64,000 nt of DNA, from the NCBI RefSeq assembly GCF_002443255.2, contig NW_019211454.1, positions 21,605,037 through 21,669,036 of the forward strand, read 5' to 3'. Positions 48,561 to 62,300 of this stretch are shown here, one piece after another; the first letter of the stretch is position 1, and each line of letters opens with the position of its first letter. This DNA is from Varroa destructor (Eukaryota; Arthropoda; Arachnida; Mesostigmata; Varroidae). A program made the translations under genes and the position numbers. The notes under the pieces were generated by a model that did no database searches, was not told the origin of the DNA, and was given only the letters and a program-made list of their open reading frames with translations.

Positions 48561-51500
48561 CTTAATTCTATTTTAATGTAGAAATACAAAAATAATTTGT
48601 CATTTTTTCGCGCGGACTCCACAGGAGCTTGACATTATGGTGTTACCAAAAAAATAAAGAAGGTCATCGATCAATGTGGCGCATATTTAGTTTAGTAATA
48701 TTATTTTAAAATATAAACAACATTCTCTTGAATTTGGGCTTTTAAATCTTTTTTCTTCAAAAAAAATTTTTCTTCAATTTAAAATGGTCAACACTCTTCT
48801 GAAAACCCAATGTATTCCAAGGACTGAAGATGTATGGTATAACAACAGGTTAAAAATTGACAAGTCTCCTAACAAATATGGAAAGAAAAATAGCATTATT
48901 AAGTCTTGAAATAATTAAAACTTATTTTGAGTAATATATATCTAGGTTTATTTCAAGTATCTTTGTGAGTAAATGCATTAAATATGAGCTTTCTAAGCTA
49001 TACATTTTTACACCAGCCATAAAAATGGAAGCAAAAACTCTTGTGACTGTGCCGCTGCCAATGTATAATTATCAGAATCGGAAAAATCAAGGCAATGAAT
49101 ATAAGAGTATTATTTTGCTTTGAAAGTGGGAATGTTTAAGAGAGAACGTAAGGATTCATTACACTCCGCTCACCTAACACTTTCTTTCAATTTTTTTGTT
49201 TTATTTATTCTATCCTTAGTTTATTGTTGTCAAAGAACAGCGGTGATCTATGTTGCCAAGCATCGTGTGTGATGTCAACTGTGACACTCACATCGTCATC
49301 AATATTTTCTTTTGCTCTCTCTTTACACGCACGTTGGGCTTGTTCTGACAATGTAAGTTCTCTCGTTTTGTTCCGTTCTATTCCCTTATTAGCACTTATC
49401 GTAATAGCTCACTCACCAAGCCACCTTTACTATACATACGAACTATATTTTACGAACTCACATCAGTGGCGAACTGTCAACCACTTCATGGAAGTGTTGC
49501 TGTTGCAGATGATTTAACAAGTTTAACTATTATTGATTGCATTGATGCACTCAAGGAAATTCCACCGGATTTAGTTATTTTCAGCTTGACAATCTATTAA
49601 TACAGTTCTTGCCGGTTTGTTAACGCGGACATCGTTGTTCGTTCTGTACTGCTGGTTCTGGCCCACTATGGCAGACAATAGTAGCGCGAAGAATTGTAGA
49701 ACTAGTGCTACCTATACTAATAATATTGTCCAGCAGTAGTAATGATAGTCGCAACAGTAGAGCGGCAGCCGTTGCTGACGGCAGAGGTAACTGCCGGTCG
49801 TTCGCTGGCTGGTTTGCTTTGTATGAAATAGTAAACAGGACAACCACTACTAAGCCGCTGCAAAGGGTCAACGGCCGTCGCAGCGGTTGCCAGTACTCCG
49901 CAAAAGTGATCGCAGTCACACAGACACAACGCACGTACACAGGCGAACATCTATACACGCGGGAGCTTATGAAGACAGCGGCGGCATCGATGATAACATT
50001 AGCAGCAAAAGCGGCGGCAGCAATCAGCCTTTTGCTCAGTCCTTCTGGCCGTGGCAACCTCAGCCGCCGAGACTCTAGTCAGTGACATTAGACAGTAACC
50101 GTTAAAGTCACGCTAATAAAACCTAACGCAATACAACTAAGTTGGCAAAGCAACAAAACCAATCTTAGTAGCTGCCATAACTACCACTTCGATGAATGTT
50201 ATATGCACAGATATATGGACGTGTAGTTATAGTTTGACTATTAAAAAACCACAGCTATCTTGATCAGTTGACAACTACTAAAGCGCATTATAATTTTTTT
50301 TAGCCTTCATTTGTACATATCTATAAAGCATCTCATTTATCAAAAGCCTTTTAAGTTATCTCTGTTCTAGTGAGGAGACAAACCAATTATTCCAACAAAA
50401 AAGAGACATAGAATCAAGCAAATCAGTTGAGTTGGACAGTGGCAGCTATCAGTAGACTGCGTGCAAGCAAAGTGCTCTTACCTGCTATACTGTTACTATT
50501 ATTATTATTCATTTGCTATTATTACTATATTATCGTTGCTACAAACTACGTTCTTTTAATGAGGGCTTAGATCATTTGAAAGCACGAGCCAGCTGGATCT
50601 CGAAATTCTGTCCTAACCGTGGATCGGCTTAACCTTAAAGATTACCTCGAAAATTTTTCTTCTAGAAAGACCTACAAAAATCCCAATTCTCAGCACCAGC
50701 AATTCACTAGCGTTGAGCCATTTCATCAATCCGAATGGTTTTTCCGTTTTAAAACTCAGAATCGCATAGATGCAATACATATCATAAACGGCATGAATGC
50801 AACGCCAGAAATTTCAATACACGGCGGGCGATTGCGGTGCCTGATTATTTCATTGTATCGCAAACTGATTTTCACAAATGTTATAAGCCCTAAGGTAGAA
50901 CTCTGAACTGAGGAAAAGTTGTCAAAAAGTAAATCAGGTACTTTTTTTCCCGGTACTTGATTAACAGTAATATATGCAAATTTCTTCAGGAAATCATGAT
51001 GGGGAACAATTTTTTAGAAAAGATTTATAGAGAAGCATGTGGCATTCCATGTGGTCGGGAATATAGTTCGCAGAAATTAATAATCAACAGATAAATGACG
51101 TATGAAGGATTTCTCAAAAAATCGAAAGAAATAGTAAAGTAAATGTATCTGTAAATGTGTAATTTAATATAGATAGTAAGTGTGCGGACTGATAACGCGA
51201 GATGAAAGCACAATAGACAAAAGAAGAGATAGTTTCTCGTATGGTTCAAACGTCATCAAACTCAGTGTATCAAGCAACTTAATAATCCATGAAATCAATA
51301 GCAGACCAGTAATAACACGCTCAAGTAATAATTGAAAAGATAGCTGTATTCTTATCAGTTTGAGCCGACAATCCGCAGTTTGAAATTACTTTGATCTTAG
51401 CAGCATATTCGCTAAGATCCACGGCCCTTCATCAACACGATAAAGGAAAAGAGCCGAAAATTGCTGCCGGCCAGCAAGAGAATTTTTTCGCAACCACCGA

Positions 51501-52750
51501 GGCGTAATGGAGTACCATCGACGCGTTTTCTTTTAGCGGTACCCAGGCAAGGTTTCTTCCGTTTTTATTCTCGACACACAAAAAGATTGAAAGAACAGCG
51601 TTAGCAGCAAACCAACAACAATGTCTCAGAAGTTTAACAACAACTGCCACAAAGAACCGAAGAGTTTGTCTGCGAACGGCAAACAATGCAAGTATACACA
51701 CACACACACATACAGGAACAAAAATACATATTTTTACAGTACACTAATAGCACTAAATACAGCAGCGGCATTAGAGAAATTGGAATAATACTAAAACAAT
51801 CGTAACAGCAAGCCATGTTTGGAAACTATATATATAATATCGTAAAAACAGGGACGAAAAGAACACGGCGATGGGGTCAACGTTATTGAATAAAAAATTT
51901 CTACTTGCATTTCATCGTATGCTGCTTTGTTGTGGGCAAACCCGGTCACCAGGGAGGCAGTCAGCGCGTAAAGAGGTGACGGAGCTAGCCAGCTTTACGG
52001 CGCAAACAATGTCATTGACCGGGTATTGCACCAATTAACTCTGCCGATGCTGCCCTTTAATTGAATGTTGCTGTTGTTGTTGTTCATCGTCGCTGACTGG
52101 GTGAGCGAGTTAAAGAGTTGAGACGTTGAACCAGGGCGTACAAAGTAGTATATTTTGAACGCATCTAACGTTAGCAAGCGAACCTCGAATTCAAGCACGA
52201 ATAGATTCGGAAAGTAGAAAAACTGTCGTCGAATTGGAATGGTCAATGTCAACGTTTTTCTGGCTATCAAACAACCAACAATAATTAACCTTTGTTTAAA
52301 GTCAGGTGAAATATTCGAGATATTTAATATGCTTCAGCAGTAAACGGCGTATGCTATAAATATAGCGTTGCAATCGAACGTGATTGCCGGTACTGGGGTC
52401 TCCATTGTTTGGCACGCCATGATTACCGCAACATCAAACAAACAACGACAATTCAATTCGATCAATAATGTATCACCATAGTAGACTAACGTTCAAAGAA
52501 GCGCAGAGAAAACTTGTCACTGTTTACCTTGTCCTATCGACTAGGCAAAAAGCAGTTCAGTGTTTATTGAACGTATTTTTAAACATATTAGGTATAGTTG
52601 CTATATCTGTTTGACCGGAACGTCTTAACATAGCTCACTACCCTAAAACGGTTAAGTAAGCTTATGGTGGAAACGAAGAATTTGATCAGCATCTTACCAG
52701 CTTCTGATATAGGTCCCACCTCTTATATGGCGTTATGATAACTTTAAATT
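48561..52750. other. Intergenic, with two GC-richer promoter-like patches
   Basis: Mostly AT-rich DNA. The patches 49620-50090 and 51430-51700 are less AT-rich, with scattered CAG/GCA/ACA triplets, and are open on both strands with low-complexity Ala/Leu/Val translations. That pattern suits 5'UTR or promoter DNA better than protein. Because the Polycomb-like gene lacks its 5' end, one patch may be its first exon/promoter, but I cannot show this. Confidence 0.35.
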
Positions 52751-53539
52751 ACCTCGTGATCTGATTTTCATCCGATTGGAATCTAAACTAGTCCTCTCTT
52801 TCACTAATCAGTATTATAATTATGGCTATAAACACCATCACGACATACCTGCTCCTTTAAGCGAAGAGCACTCTGTGGTAGTCACCACGCATCAGCACCA
52901 ACCATCCAAGAAAGCGCACACCGGTCGAGCCTTCCAGGCCAGAGGCCGATTCTGTCCTTCGTCCGGCTGGCCGGTCTTCGCCTATCCAGCAGCAGCAACA
53001 GGAGCACTCTTTTTCCCCGGCCGCCTCCCGTTTTGACCCATCAACCATGCACACACCACCGTTGTGCACACTTCCGCATCATCACACCTCTATCAACATC
53101 ATCATTTTCACTACTGAAGCCACTCATCAACAACAACAACATCGCCACCTTCACCATCGTCTTCGTCTTCATCATAATTGTCACCGTAAGTTTCGTGCCT
53201 ATAGTTGGCATCACAGCTACTTCTATGAGTCCCATCTGCATCGACGACCCGTTCATCTACACATCCCTCACGGTCATTCCTGCACACCGAGGTGAACTCC
53301 ACCACGAGATCGACGAACCCCACCAATATCACAAGTTGAGGCGAGTTTTGACTAATTTTATGACTCGACTTTGTTTTGAACAGCGACGGCAACGGCATAG
53401 AGCACAACGGAGCAACGGCGGCGGAAGCAGCAGCAGCAGCAGCGGGAGGGGGTAAGGATGCCGCCACACGCAGTGGCAGCGATAGCGCGTAGCACATAAG
53501 AAGAAGGGAACTACTACTACTACTACTACTACTACAACT

Positions 53540-53574
<35 letters not shown>

Positions 53575-54800
53575 CGTTTCTGTTGCTGCTTCTGTTCCTA
53601 TGGGGCCTACAGCTACTAGTCCTTTTTTTGGTAGCGATATCAATATTGTTATTATTGTTATTATTATTAGTATCATTAATCTCCACTGATTGATGCTGCT
53701 GCCTTCACCTCCGCCGCTGCTGTATGCTGCCGTCGACTATGGCCGTTCCCCACGACGGGTAGAAAAAGCGGCGTTTGTAACTCACATACTTAAAAGACGA
53801 CGGCGAACATTCAACGATTAGCTAAAAGCACTTCTTTACCTTCTGCAGCTCGATACCACTCACATGCACACCCACACGTACACGCATTCACGCAGACACT
53901 CTCTAACAACACCAGCACTACTTCACGCTATTGAAATCGCTTTTCTTACTACGAAGATATACTGAATACGCCGGCAGCGGTGCTGCTTGCGCTCGTGCTC
54001 GTGGTGGACCTCGAGTCAGTTCGAGATGCCCGTGGTGGGGTAATTTGCTTCTTGCCTGTCGCTGTTCTTTTGGTCGGCTGGTGTCACAGCAACGTGACGG
54101 TTGTGGCAGCAGCAGTGGTGGGGCCGACCGAGGCTCCGACGGCTCCAGTGGGGCTCCTGATGGTGATGCTGGCGGTTGAGCCCAACAACGTCGCTCCTGC
54201 GACGGAAACAACAGTAGCATATAGAGCGATAGCGGCCTGAAGTACAACAGCTAGAGCTACAGAAGCCGTGGTAATTGAACCAGCAGCAGCAGCAGCAGTA
54301 GGAGCAGATCCCATCGTCATCCTTCCGCCGCCGCCGCCACCGTCGTCGTCGTCGTCGCGAATCACTCACTCACTTAGCGAGCAAGTCAGCCGTCATTCAG
54401 GCACTCAGCATTAGCAGCAATAGTATCGCCCTCTTCCTTCCCACTTCACTTTGTTCTGCTTCAGCCGCTTCCGCGGACTTCTTTCTCTATGATGTTTATA
54501 TACATCTCTCAATTCCCTCTTACTAGCGGTGCTTAAGCAGCAGCCCTTGCCAACCACTTTTTGCTAAATCACTAGTTTACTCATTCACTGAAAGCTGGTG
54601 ATGGTGCTACTGCTATTCTTCCACCCGCTCCGCCGGCTGCTAACAGTCGTGTGCATAGTCGTGTTCTCTTGTTCATTCACCCGCACGATACCGCCATCTT
54701 GCTTGTTGTGCTGCGATAGTCGTTGGCCGGCTCGATAGATGGCGCCACCAATCCGCGCCGTTTTAGTCACCCGCGAATCAGGACAAAATAGAACAGTATG
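52751..54800. repeat. Triplet-repeat-rich low-complexity island
   Basis: A 2-kb patch with many short triplet arrays: CAT/CAC-rich at 53040-53200, AGC at 53426-53443, TAC at 53511-53535, then AAC at 53540-53573, AAT/ATT at 53640-53675, CAG at 54281-54298, and CCG followed by TCG at about 54327-54359. Both strands carry long frames made of homopolymer runs (Ser, Cys, Val, Asn, Asp), so no frame is preferred. This composition is typical of a regulatory/5'UTR region of a developmental gene, but no gene is attached to it here. Confidence 0.55.
53511..53573. repeat. Compound (CTA)n/(CAA)n microsatellite
   Basis: An array of eight CTA-type units running into about eleven CAA/AAC units, the longest triplet array in the window. 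Confidence 0.95.
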
Positions 54801-54999
54801 CTTGCCTCGAATTTTCGAGAAGAATCCTTAAGAAGAAGACCTTGTGTTGAAAATAGTAGACAAGTTTATACAGAAGAATAAAAATCTAACGTTCCTAGAT
54901 TTACTGTTAATTGAAAAGTCGGATGGTGAAAATAAAGTATGAGGAAAGAATTGAGAACTACTGGGCACCGGTCTCGGCGCAATGTAATCTACCTGTTTA

Positions 55000-55859
55000 A
55001 GTTAAAATTCACATTCACCAGTTCACGTCAGATAAACCTCTTTTTCAAACCCATTTTCGGATGGCGTCGATTAAATCGGGGTTCGTACGAATTTTTGTCT
55101 ATCGTAAATTTTTAATAGTTGTGCTGGAACTCGCCTATGCTTTTTCGGTACCATCTACTCATATGCAGTGCCATACACGTTCGATTTGGAGCAGCCCTAT
55201 CTTTATAATCTTGGTGAAGGTTAACTCGGGGTCCAGAATTGACGATGACTGGTCTTCGCTCAAATTCAAAAAACGCCGCACTATTTCCCACCACGCCTAC
55301 GAGGTTATCTACATCCTCCTTGGAACGAATTTTACTCAGGGATACCAATTTCAGATGAACCAATTCATGAAACCGTAAGGGCCCAGCCAAAAAAAAAAAA
55401 CGCGAATTCAGTGCGGCTACCCTGCGTATATACACAAAAGATCTTTCTTAGTCTTTGAAAAAGGTTTCCAGAATGAAAGATATTTTAGGAAAGAAAAGTT
55501 TGGCCTTCACGACCCATTTATTTCGTGTAAAAGTAGATTGAGAAAAAGTACTTTAAATTAAAAAAAGTATCTGTGGCAATCAACTCCCTTAGCGCAAAGT
55601 TTATGCTTTTTTTTTTATAAATTTAATAACTACATAGGACACGACTCAATAAAAGAAAAACATGATATGTACCACGAAATCTAGCGATGATATTTTATTG
55701 CAGCTCGTCATAAGGCTTGTAAGATCTCTTACCTTTTTTCTTCCTGTTTCTATTTTGTTTTCAATTTATTCAAGTGTTTTGATGTTAGTTATGTTTCCGT
55801 TTTATTCGTGTTATTTCTCTATTCTTGCTTCCTTATGGATTTATTAGGTAAAGGAAAAG
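55000..55859 (+). mobile_element. Partial older copy of the palindrome-arm element
   Basis: Aligns in the same orientation with the right arm at about 59750-60560: ATACTCATATGCGGTGCCA-like sequence at 55158, the AACGAATTTT...CATG...GTGCGGCTACCCTG block at about 55326-55425, the TTTCCAGAATGAA block at 55466, and GATGATATTTTATTGCAGCTCG at 55686-55707. It is clearly more diverged than the two arms are from each other and carries indels. Its similarity ends at about 55859, exactly where the left arm begins. No coding capacity is visible. Confidence 0.8.
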
Positions 55860-58800
55860 GCTCTAAAGCACTGAGATTACCAACACAAAAATAACGATTC
55901 CAAGTACAAACAAAAAAAAAAGTAGAAAACGTCCTAAAACTCGTTTGACCCATTTTCGTATTGAAATTTTTGATCTATTAATTACTTAGTTCCTTTCGAG
56001 AGTGTTCGAAGTGCCCGTCGTTGTAAATTCCAATACTCTGCTCCTAATTCACCTTAATGGCCGTGCTTCTAGAGCAGAAAGTGTTCTGTAAGGAACTAAA
56101 GAGACGGCAAAATAATCGCGAAAGGTGACAGGTCGTAACGCCTAAAAAAACGTCCCCCAGTTACCCAGAACATCACCTTCACCTCTATAAAAAGACATGT
56201 CTATATAAGGACGATTTACCCACGCGAAGAGATAAAAAATGTGTCGAATGAGATACCCATGCTTCTATATTACGTCATGATTACCTCGATATTATTATTA
56301 TTACTATTGTTATTTTTTCATGATAGGTTTGCAAAACAGATATATAGAACATACTTGGCTGGCGTACATAATACAAACGCGCGAAGGAATGAATCCTAAT
56401 ATTTTCAAACGGCGTCTGAACATAGAGTACATGTCATTTGTCAGCTTCTCCTTTTTGCGCTTCTGTCAATAAAGACTGAGATTTATAGGCGGTTAAATGT
56501 TGTTGCCGAATGGCAATTAGATGCATATATTAGATACCTCTGGCGGATCCCCCCTTTGAAGGTTATCGTCAGCAGTAAATGTACACTGAACAGGAAACGT
56601 ATGCAGTGCTTATTGCTTGAATTGACCAATAAGTGTATGGAAACTCGATGAATTTTTGGCTATATGCAGAGGTAGCTAGGAACAGTTTTGCCATTCATCC
56701 ATAAGTGACCTATTAAAGTAATTACTGTTGTTGTTTCGTAATTCATAGGTTGTGGACGAAGCTGAAAGGAGTTGGCCACAGCGAGCATGCTCGGTGCGCA
56801 GTTGGTGACGGCAAACACGGGGGTGACAATCATCTATCGATCTAAGCAGACTTTTAAGGATAAATGTAATGAAACAGCAATAGGCATAATAATTCTAACG
56901 CAAATGATAAAATTCGACGTGACGGGACAAAAAAGGAAGCAACACAAAATTCGAACATTGGATATACGAACAACGACAAAGCACAGAGACTATGCTTAAG
57001 CAGACATCGCTTTTGTTGCTTTATGCAGCAACAATTAATATCCAGACATAAATACTATATGAAAAGTACACGGCCTTATTTATATAGACAACATAGATTT
57101 ATTCTCAATAAAGTCAAAAGTAGTTCATCTGTAAGTTGTTATAATGAAAATCACAAGCGTTCTCTAATGCTGGATGTATACCCTAGGAAACCCTGTCTTC
57201 CGAAAGGTTAGGATAAAGGCTCAACAACACTACTATCGCTCAATTAAATGATCCATTGTGCATCGAGAAATGTGTGCATTGAAACGTAATGCAAAACGCA
57301 GACGACGCTTATATTCAGGTTAACTAGTGAACCATCATAATATTAACAGAGATTAACTCTCAGAGGTAACGTTCGAATACGACCACATCTAACAAAAATA
57401 TAATGGCAATTCCATTAAAGCTATATGCATAATGATTTTCATACACTGTAACCACATACAATATAGTATCCGTGTCCTGTGTCTGGTGCACATGGGAAAC
57501 AAACACGTCGTCGTAAACACGAATTTAACTATGGGTAGGCATAGCTTGAAATTAATGGCCGGTTAGCCGTGTGTAGATGGTGCGTGGTGATCTAACCGAA
57601 CAACTCTAATCAACGTAAAACGAAAAAAACAGATACGCAGTCAGCGACACGAGTGATACCATATGCGCACACAATATTATATTGTTTCAATATTCTGTTG
57701 CTTAGCGAATAAAATACTGTTAGAGTGTGTAATGATCACAAAAGGATTCGGAAAAGAGCGAATAAAATGTGGTGTTTGACGAGACTTTTCAGTCAAAGGT
57801 TTTCTGCGGATTTCATTAAAACAATTCCCCCATCCGCAATTTTTCCTTACCTAATGAGTCAATCTTGCGAGAGCACAAAGCTAAGGGCAAACAGGAACAG
57901 GAAACGAATAAAACGGAACATAACTAGCACCAAGACGCCTTGGGAGCAGTAGAGCTACAAGAAAATGCACTTGGTTGTGAATAAATTGAAAGTGAAATAG
58001 AAACAGAAAGAACGGAGGTGAGGGATGTTAAAAACTACATGACGAGCTGCAATGAAATATCACCGGCAGATTTCATCGTAGATATCGTGCTTTTGTTTTG
58101 TTGAGTGGTTTTCTGTGTAGTCATTGAATTTATAAGATAATATTTATAAATTTTGCGCTAAGAGAGTTGCTTGTGAAGCACGGAATGCATGTTCAGTTTA
58201 TTTCTGTACTAAATAAACGTGTCATCAAGATGAAACTTTGCATTTCTTTCTTAAGATCTCCTTCGTTCTGGAAACCCTCTTCGAAGATTAGAACAGATAT
58301 TTTATGTATAAATACAAGGTAGCCGCACTAAATTTGGGTTTTTTTTTGGGTGGTTTTCTGCGGTTTCACGAATTAGTTCATCTAAAGCAGATGCCATGGT
58401 ATGAAAACTCGTTCCAAGGAAGATGTAAACAAACTCGCAGCTGTAATGAAAAACATACGTTATTTTTGACATGTGAGCAAAGACCGGTTACCATCCACTC
58501 TCTGGAAGCTGGGCAACCCCCACCAGGATTATGTTTTTGCAAACGCGTGTGGCACCGCATATGAGTATGCGATTGCAAAAGGAGCAGGAGCAGGTTCTGA
58601 CACAGTTCAACGAGAAATCTATGATATATAAAATATATCGCGAATCCACGGTTAATCCATGTTGTCCAAAAGTGAATTTCTGATAATCTTTTCTGTTTCG
58701 GTCAGTTCGCTGGCTAAGAATTTTTATCTCGGTACCATTACCATTGCTTCCTACAATAAAATACTCAATTCTTTCTGAATTATCGACAGTAATTATTTAT

Positions 58801-59040
58801 TGCATATCCTATTGCACTAATTTGTTCACCAGTTTCTTGCACAAATTCCGCACTCTGCGCACTGCTCCGCGCGCTCCTCTTTTCCTGACCTGTCACGTAG
58901 CGTCTGCTTGTCGCGGACAAGTTTTACAAAGATCACTCGACATGGTGTGGTGAGAAATCTGGCGCGTAATTTAAAGCTGACAATACACACCATCTCTACT
59001 AGGAGACCAAAACCCGTATCATTTTCCACTTTTTGTCCCC
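55860..59040 (-). mobile_element. Left arm of a 6.7-kb inverted repeat
   Basis: The reverse complement matches the right arm 59372-62585 nearly base for base along its whole length; paired positions sum to about 118,417. Counting by eye over 57733-57957 against the partner region gives about 10 mismatches in 225 bases, roughly 4%, plus a few small indels. The outer ends converge on TTACCAACACAAAAATAACG and decay over the next 20 bases. It contains no open frame that looks like a transposase, reverse transcriptase or other protein; its short frames occur in both arms simply because the DNA is repeated. Confidence 0.92.
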
Positions 59041-59371
59041 AATCTGTTCAGTGCACATTTTGAACAATTCTTTACTCGTAAAGAATTGTTCAAATCGTAA
59101 AGAATTCTTGCAATGCTATTGCTTATAGTTTTATGGTTACGTTATATCATGATTATTAATATTAACCTAAGTGATTTTCGCATTATCCTTCTAGGATGAA
59201 GATTTTCTCCTGATTTAATCACAATATATTGCTCCAGAGGGTTGTGGAACGACAGGACTGTTTCTTCCATCTCTTAAAAACAATCAAATTAGGTCATTAG
59301 CAGAAAGACTGACAGAACCTTTACTGCATTACAGGTCCTCACGAAACGGTGGCAGTGGCCGTGCTTCATTC
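59041..59371. other. Loop of the large inverted repeat
   Basis: About 330 bases of unique DNA between the arms. It contains a perfect small palindrome at 59059-59094 (17-base arms, TTTGAACAATTCTTTAC and its complement, with TC between), followed by a further partial repeat (GTAAAGAATTCTTG). No open frame of note. Confidence 0.85.
59059..59094. repeat. Perfect 17-bp hairpin inside the loop
   Basis: Arms 59059-59075 and 59078-59094 are exact reverse complements separated by two bases. It lies near the left end of the loop, not at the symmetry axis of the large repeat (about 59208). Confidence 0.95.
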
Positions 59372-62300
59372 CGGAGACAAAAAAGGAGAAAATTATATGG
59401 GGGTTTTGGTCTTTTGGTAGAGATGGTGTGTATCGTCAGCTTTAAATTACGCGCCAGATTTCTCACTACACCGTGTCGAGTGATCCTTGTAAAATTTGTC
59501 CGCAACAAGCAGACGCTACGTGACTGGTCAGGAAAAAAAGAGCGCGCGAAACAGTGCGCAGAGTGCGGAAAGTTGTGCAAGAAACTGGTGAACAAATTAG
59601 TGCAATAGGATATGCAATAAATAATTACTGTCGATAATTCAGAAAGAATTGAGTATTTTATTGTAGGAAGCAATGGTAATGGTACCGAGATAAAAATTCT
59701 TAGCCAGCGATCTGACCGAAACAGAAAAGGTTATCAGAAATTCACTTTTGGACAACATCGATTAACCGTGGATTCGCGATATATTTTATGTATCATAGAT
59801 TTCTCGTTGAACTGTGTCAGAACCTGCTCCTACTCCTTTGCAATCGCATACTCATATGCGGTGCCACACGCGTTTGCAAAAACATAATCCTGCTGGGGTT
59901 TGCCCAGCGTCCAGGGAGTGGATTGTAGCCGGTCTTTGCTCAGATGTCAAAAATAACGCATGTTTTTCATTACAGCTGCGAGTTAGTTTACATCTTCCTT
60001 GTAACGAATTTTCATCCCATGGCATATGCTTTAGCTGAACTAATTCGCGAAACCTCAGAAAACCACCCGAAAAAAAAACCCGAATTTTGTGCGGCTACCC
60101 TGTGTTTATACATAAAATATCTGTCCTATCTTCGAGGAGAGTTTCCAGAATGAAGGAGATCTTAAGAAAGAAATGCAAAGTTTGACCTTGATGACACGCT
60201 TATTTAGTACAGAAATACACTGAACAAGTATTCCGTGCTTCACAAGCAACTCTCTGAGCACAAAATTTATAAATATTATCTTATAAATTCAATAACTACA
60301 CAGCAAACGACTTGACAAAAGAAAAGCACGATATCTACGATGAAATCTGCCGATGATATTTTATTGCAGCTCGTCATGTAGTTTTTAACATCCCTCACCT
60401 CTGTTCTTTCTGTTTCTATTTCACTTTCAACTTAATCACAACCAAGTGCATTTTCTTATAGCTCTACTGCTCCCAAAGTGTCTTGGTGCTAGTTATGTTC
60501 CGTTTTATTCGTTTCCTGTTCCTGTTTGCTCTTAGCTTTGTGCTCTCGCAAGATGGACTCATTAGGTAAGGAAAAACTGCGGATGGGGGAATTGTTTTAA
60601 TGAAATCCGCAGAAAACCTTTGACTGAAAATTCGCGTCAAACACCACATTTTGTTCGCTCTTTTCCGAATCCTGTTGTGATCATTACACACTCTAACAGT
60701 ATTTTATTCGCTAAACAACAGAGTATTGAAACCATATAATATTGTGTGCGCATATGGTATTACTCGTGTCGCTGACTGCGTATCTGTTTTTTTCGTTTTA
60801 CGTTGATTAGAGTTGTTCGGTTAGATCACCACGCACCATCTACACACAGCTAACCGGCCATTAATTTCAAGCTATGCCTACCCATAGTTAAATTCGTGTT
60901 TACGACGACGTGTTTGTTTCCCATGTGCACCAGAGACAGGACACGGATACTATATTGTATGTGGTTACAGTGTATGAAAATCATTATGCATATAGCTTTA
61001 ATGGAATTGCCATTATATTTTTGTTAGATGTGGTCGTATTCGAACGTTACCTCTGAGAGTTAATCTCTGTTAATATTATGATGGTTCACTAGTTAACCTG
61101 AATATAAGCGCCGTCTGCGTTTTGCATTACGTTTCAATGCACACATTTCTCGATGCACAATGGATCATTTAATTGAGCGATAGTAGTGTTGTTGAGCCTT
61201 TATCCTAACTTTTCGGAAGACAGGGTTTCTTAGCGTGTACATCCAGCATTAGACGAACGCTTGTGATTTTCATTATAACAACTTACAGATGAACTACTTT
61301 TGACCTTATTCAGATTTGTTTATATTTTCTATCTAGCAATACATTTATGTTGACTATATAAATAAGACTGTGTACTTTTCATATAATATTTATGTCTGGG
61401 TATTAATTGTTGTTGCATAAAAGCAACAAAGCGATGTCTGCTTAAGCTTAGTCTCTGTGCTTTGTCGTTGTTCGTATATCCAATGCTCGAATTCTGTGTT
61501 GCTTCCTTTTTGTCCCGCCACGTCGAATTTTATCATTTGCGTTAGAATTATTATGCCTATTGTTGTTTCATTACATTTATCCTTACAGTCTGCTACATAG
61601 ATCGGTAGATGATTGTCACCACCGTGTTTGCTGTCACCAATTGTGTATCGAGCATGCTCGCTGTGGCCAACTCCTTTCAGCTTCGTCCACAACCTCTGAA
61701 TTACGAAACAACAACAATAATAACTTTAACAGGTCGCTTGTGGATGAATGGCAAAATTGTTCCTAGCTACCTCTGCATATAGCCAAAAATTCATCGGGTT
61801 TCCATACACTTATTGGACAATTCAAACAATAAGCCCTGCATACGTTTCCTGTTTAGTGTACATTTACTGCTGACGATGACCTTCAAAGGGGGGATCCGCC
61901 AGAGGTATCTAATATATGCATCTAATTGCCATTCGGCAATAACATTTAACCGCTTATAAATCTCGGTCTTTATTGACAGAAGCGCGAAAAGGAGAAGCTG
62001 ACAAATGACATGTTGTCTATGTTCAGACGCCGTTTGAAAATATTAGGATTCGTTCCTTTGCGCGTTTGTGTTATGTACGCCAGCCAAGTATGTTCTATAT
62101 ATCTGTTTTGCAAACCTATCATGAAAAAATAACAATAGTAATAATAATAATATCGAGGTAATCATGACGTAATATAGAAGCATGGGTATCTCATTCGATA
62201 CATCTTTCATCTCTTCGGTTGGGTAAATCGTCTTTATATAGACATGTCTTTTTATAGAGGTGATGTTCTGGGTAACTGGGGGACGTTTTTGTTTTAGGCG

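Noticed and set aside
49620..50085. Overlapping 145-codon minus and 126-codon plus frames
   Set aside because: Mutually antisense, low-complexity Ala/Leu/Val translations; better explained as GC-richer 5'UTR/promoter DNA.
53111..53686. 191-codon minus-strand frame with Asn, Cys, Ser and Asp runs
   Set aside because: It is the translation of triplet microsatellites; the other frames and the other strand are equally open, so no frame is favoured.
58744..59673. Matching plus and minus frames sharing MLPTIKYSILSELSTVIIY
   Set aside because: The match is the inverted repeat itself read on opposite strands, not two related genes; the frames end arbitrarily and carry no domain.
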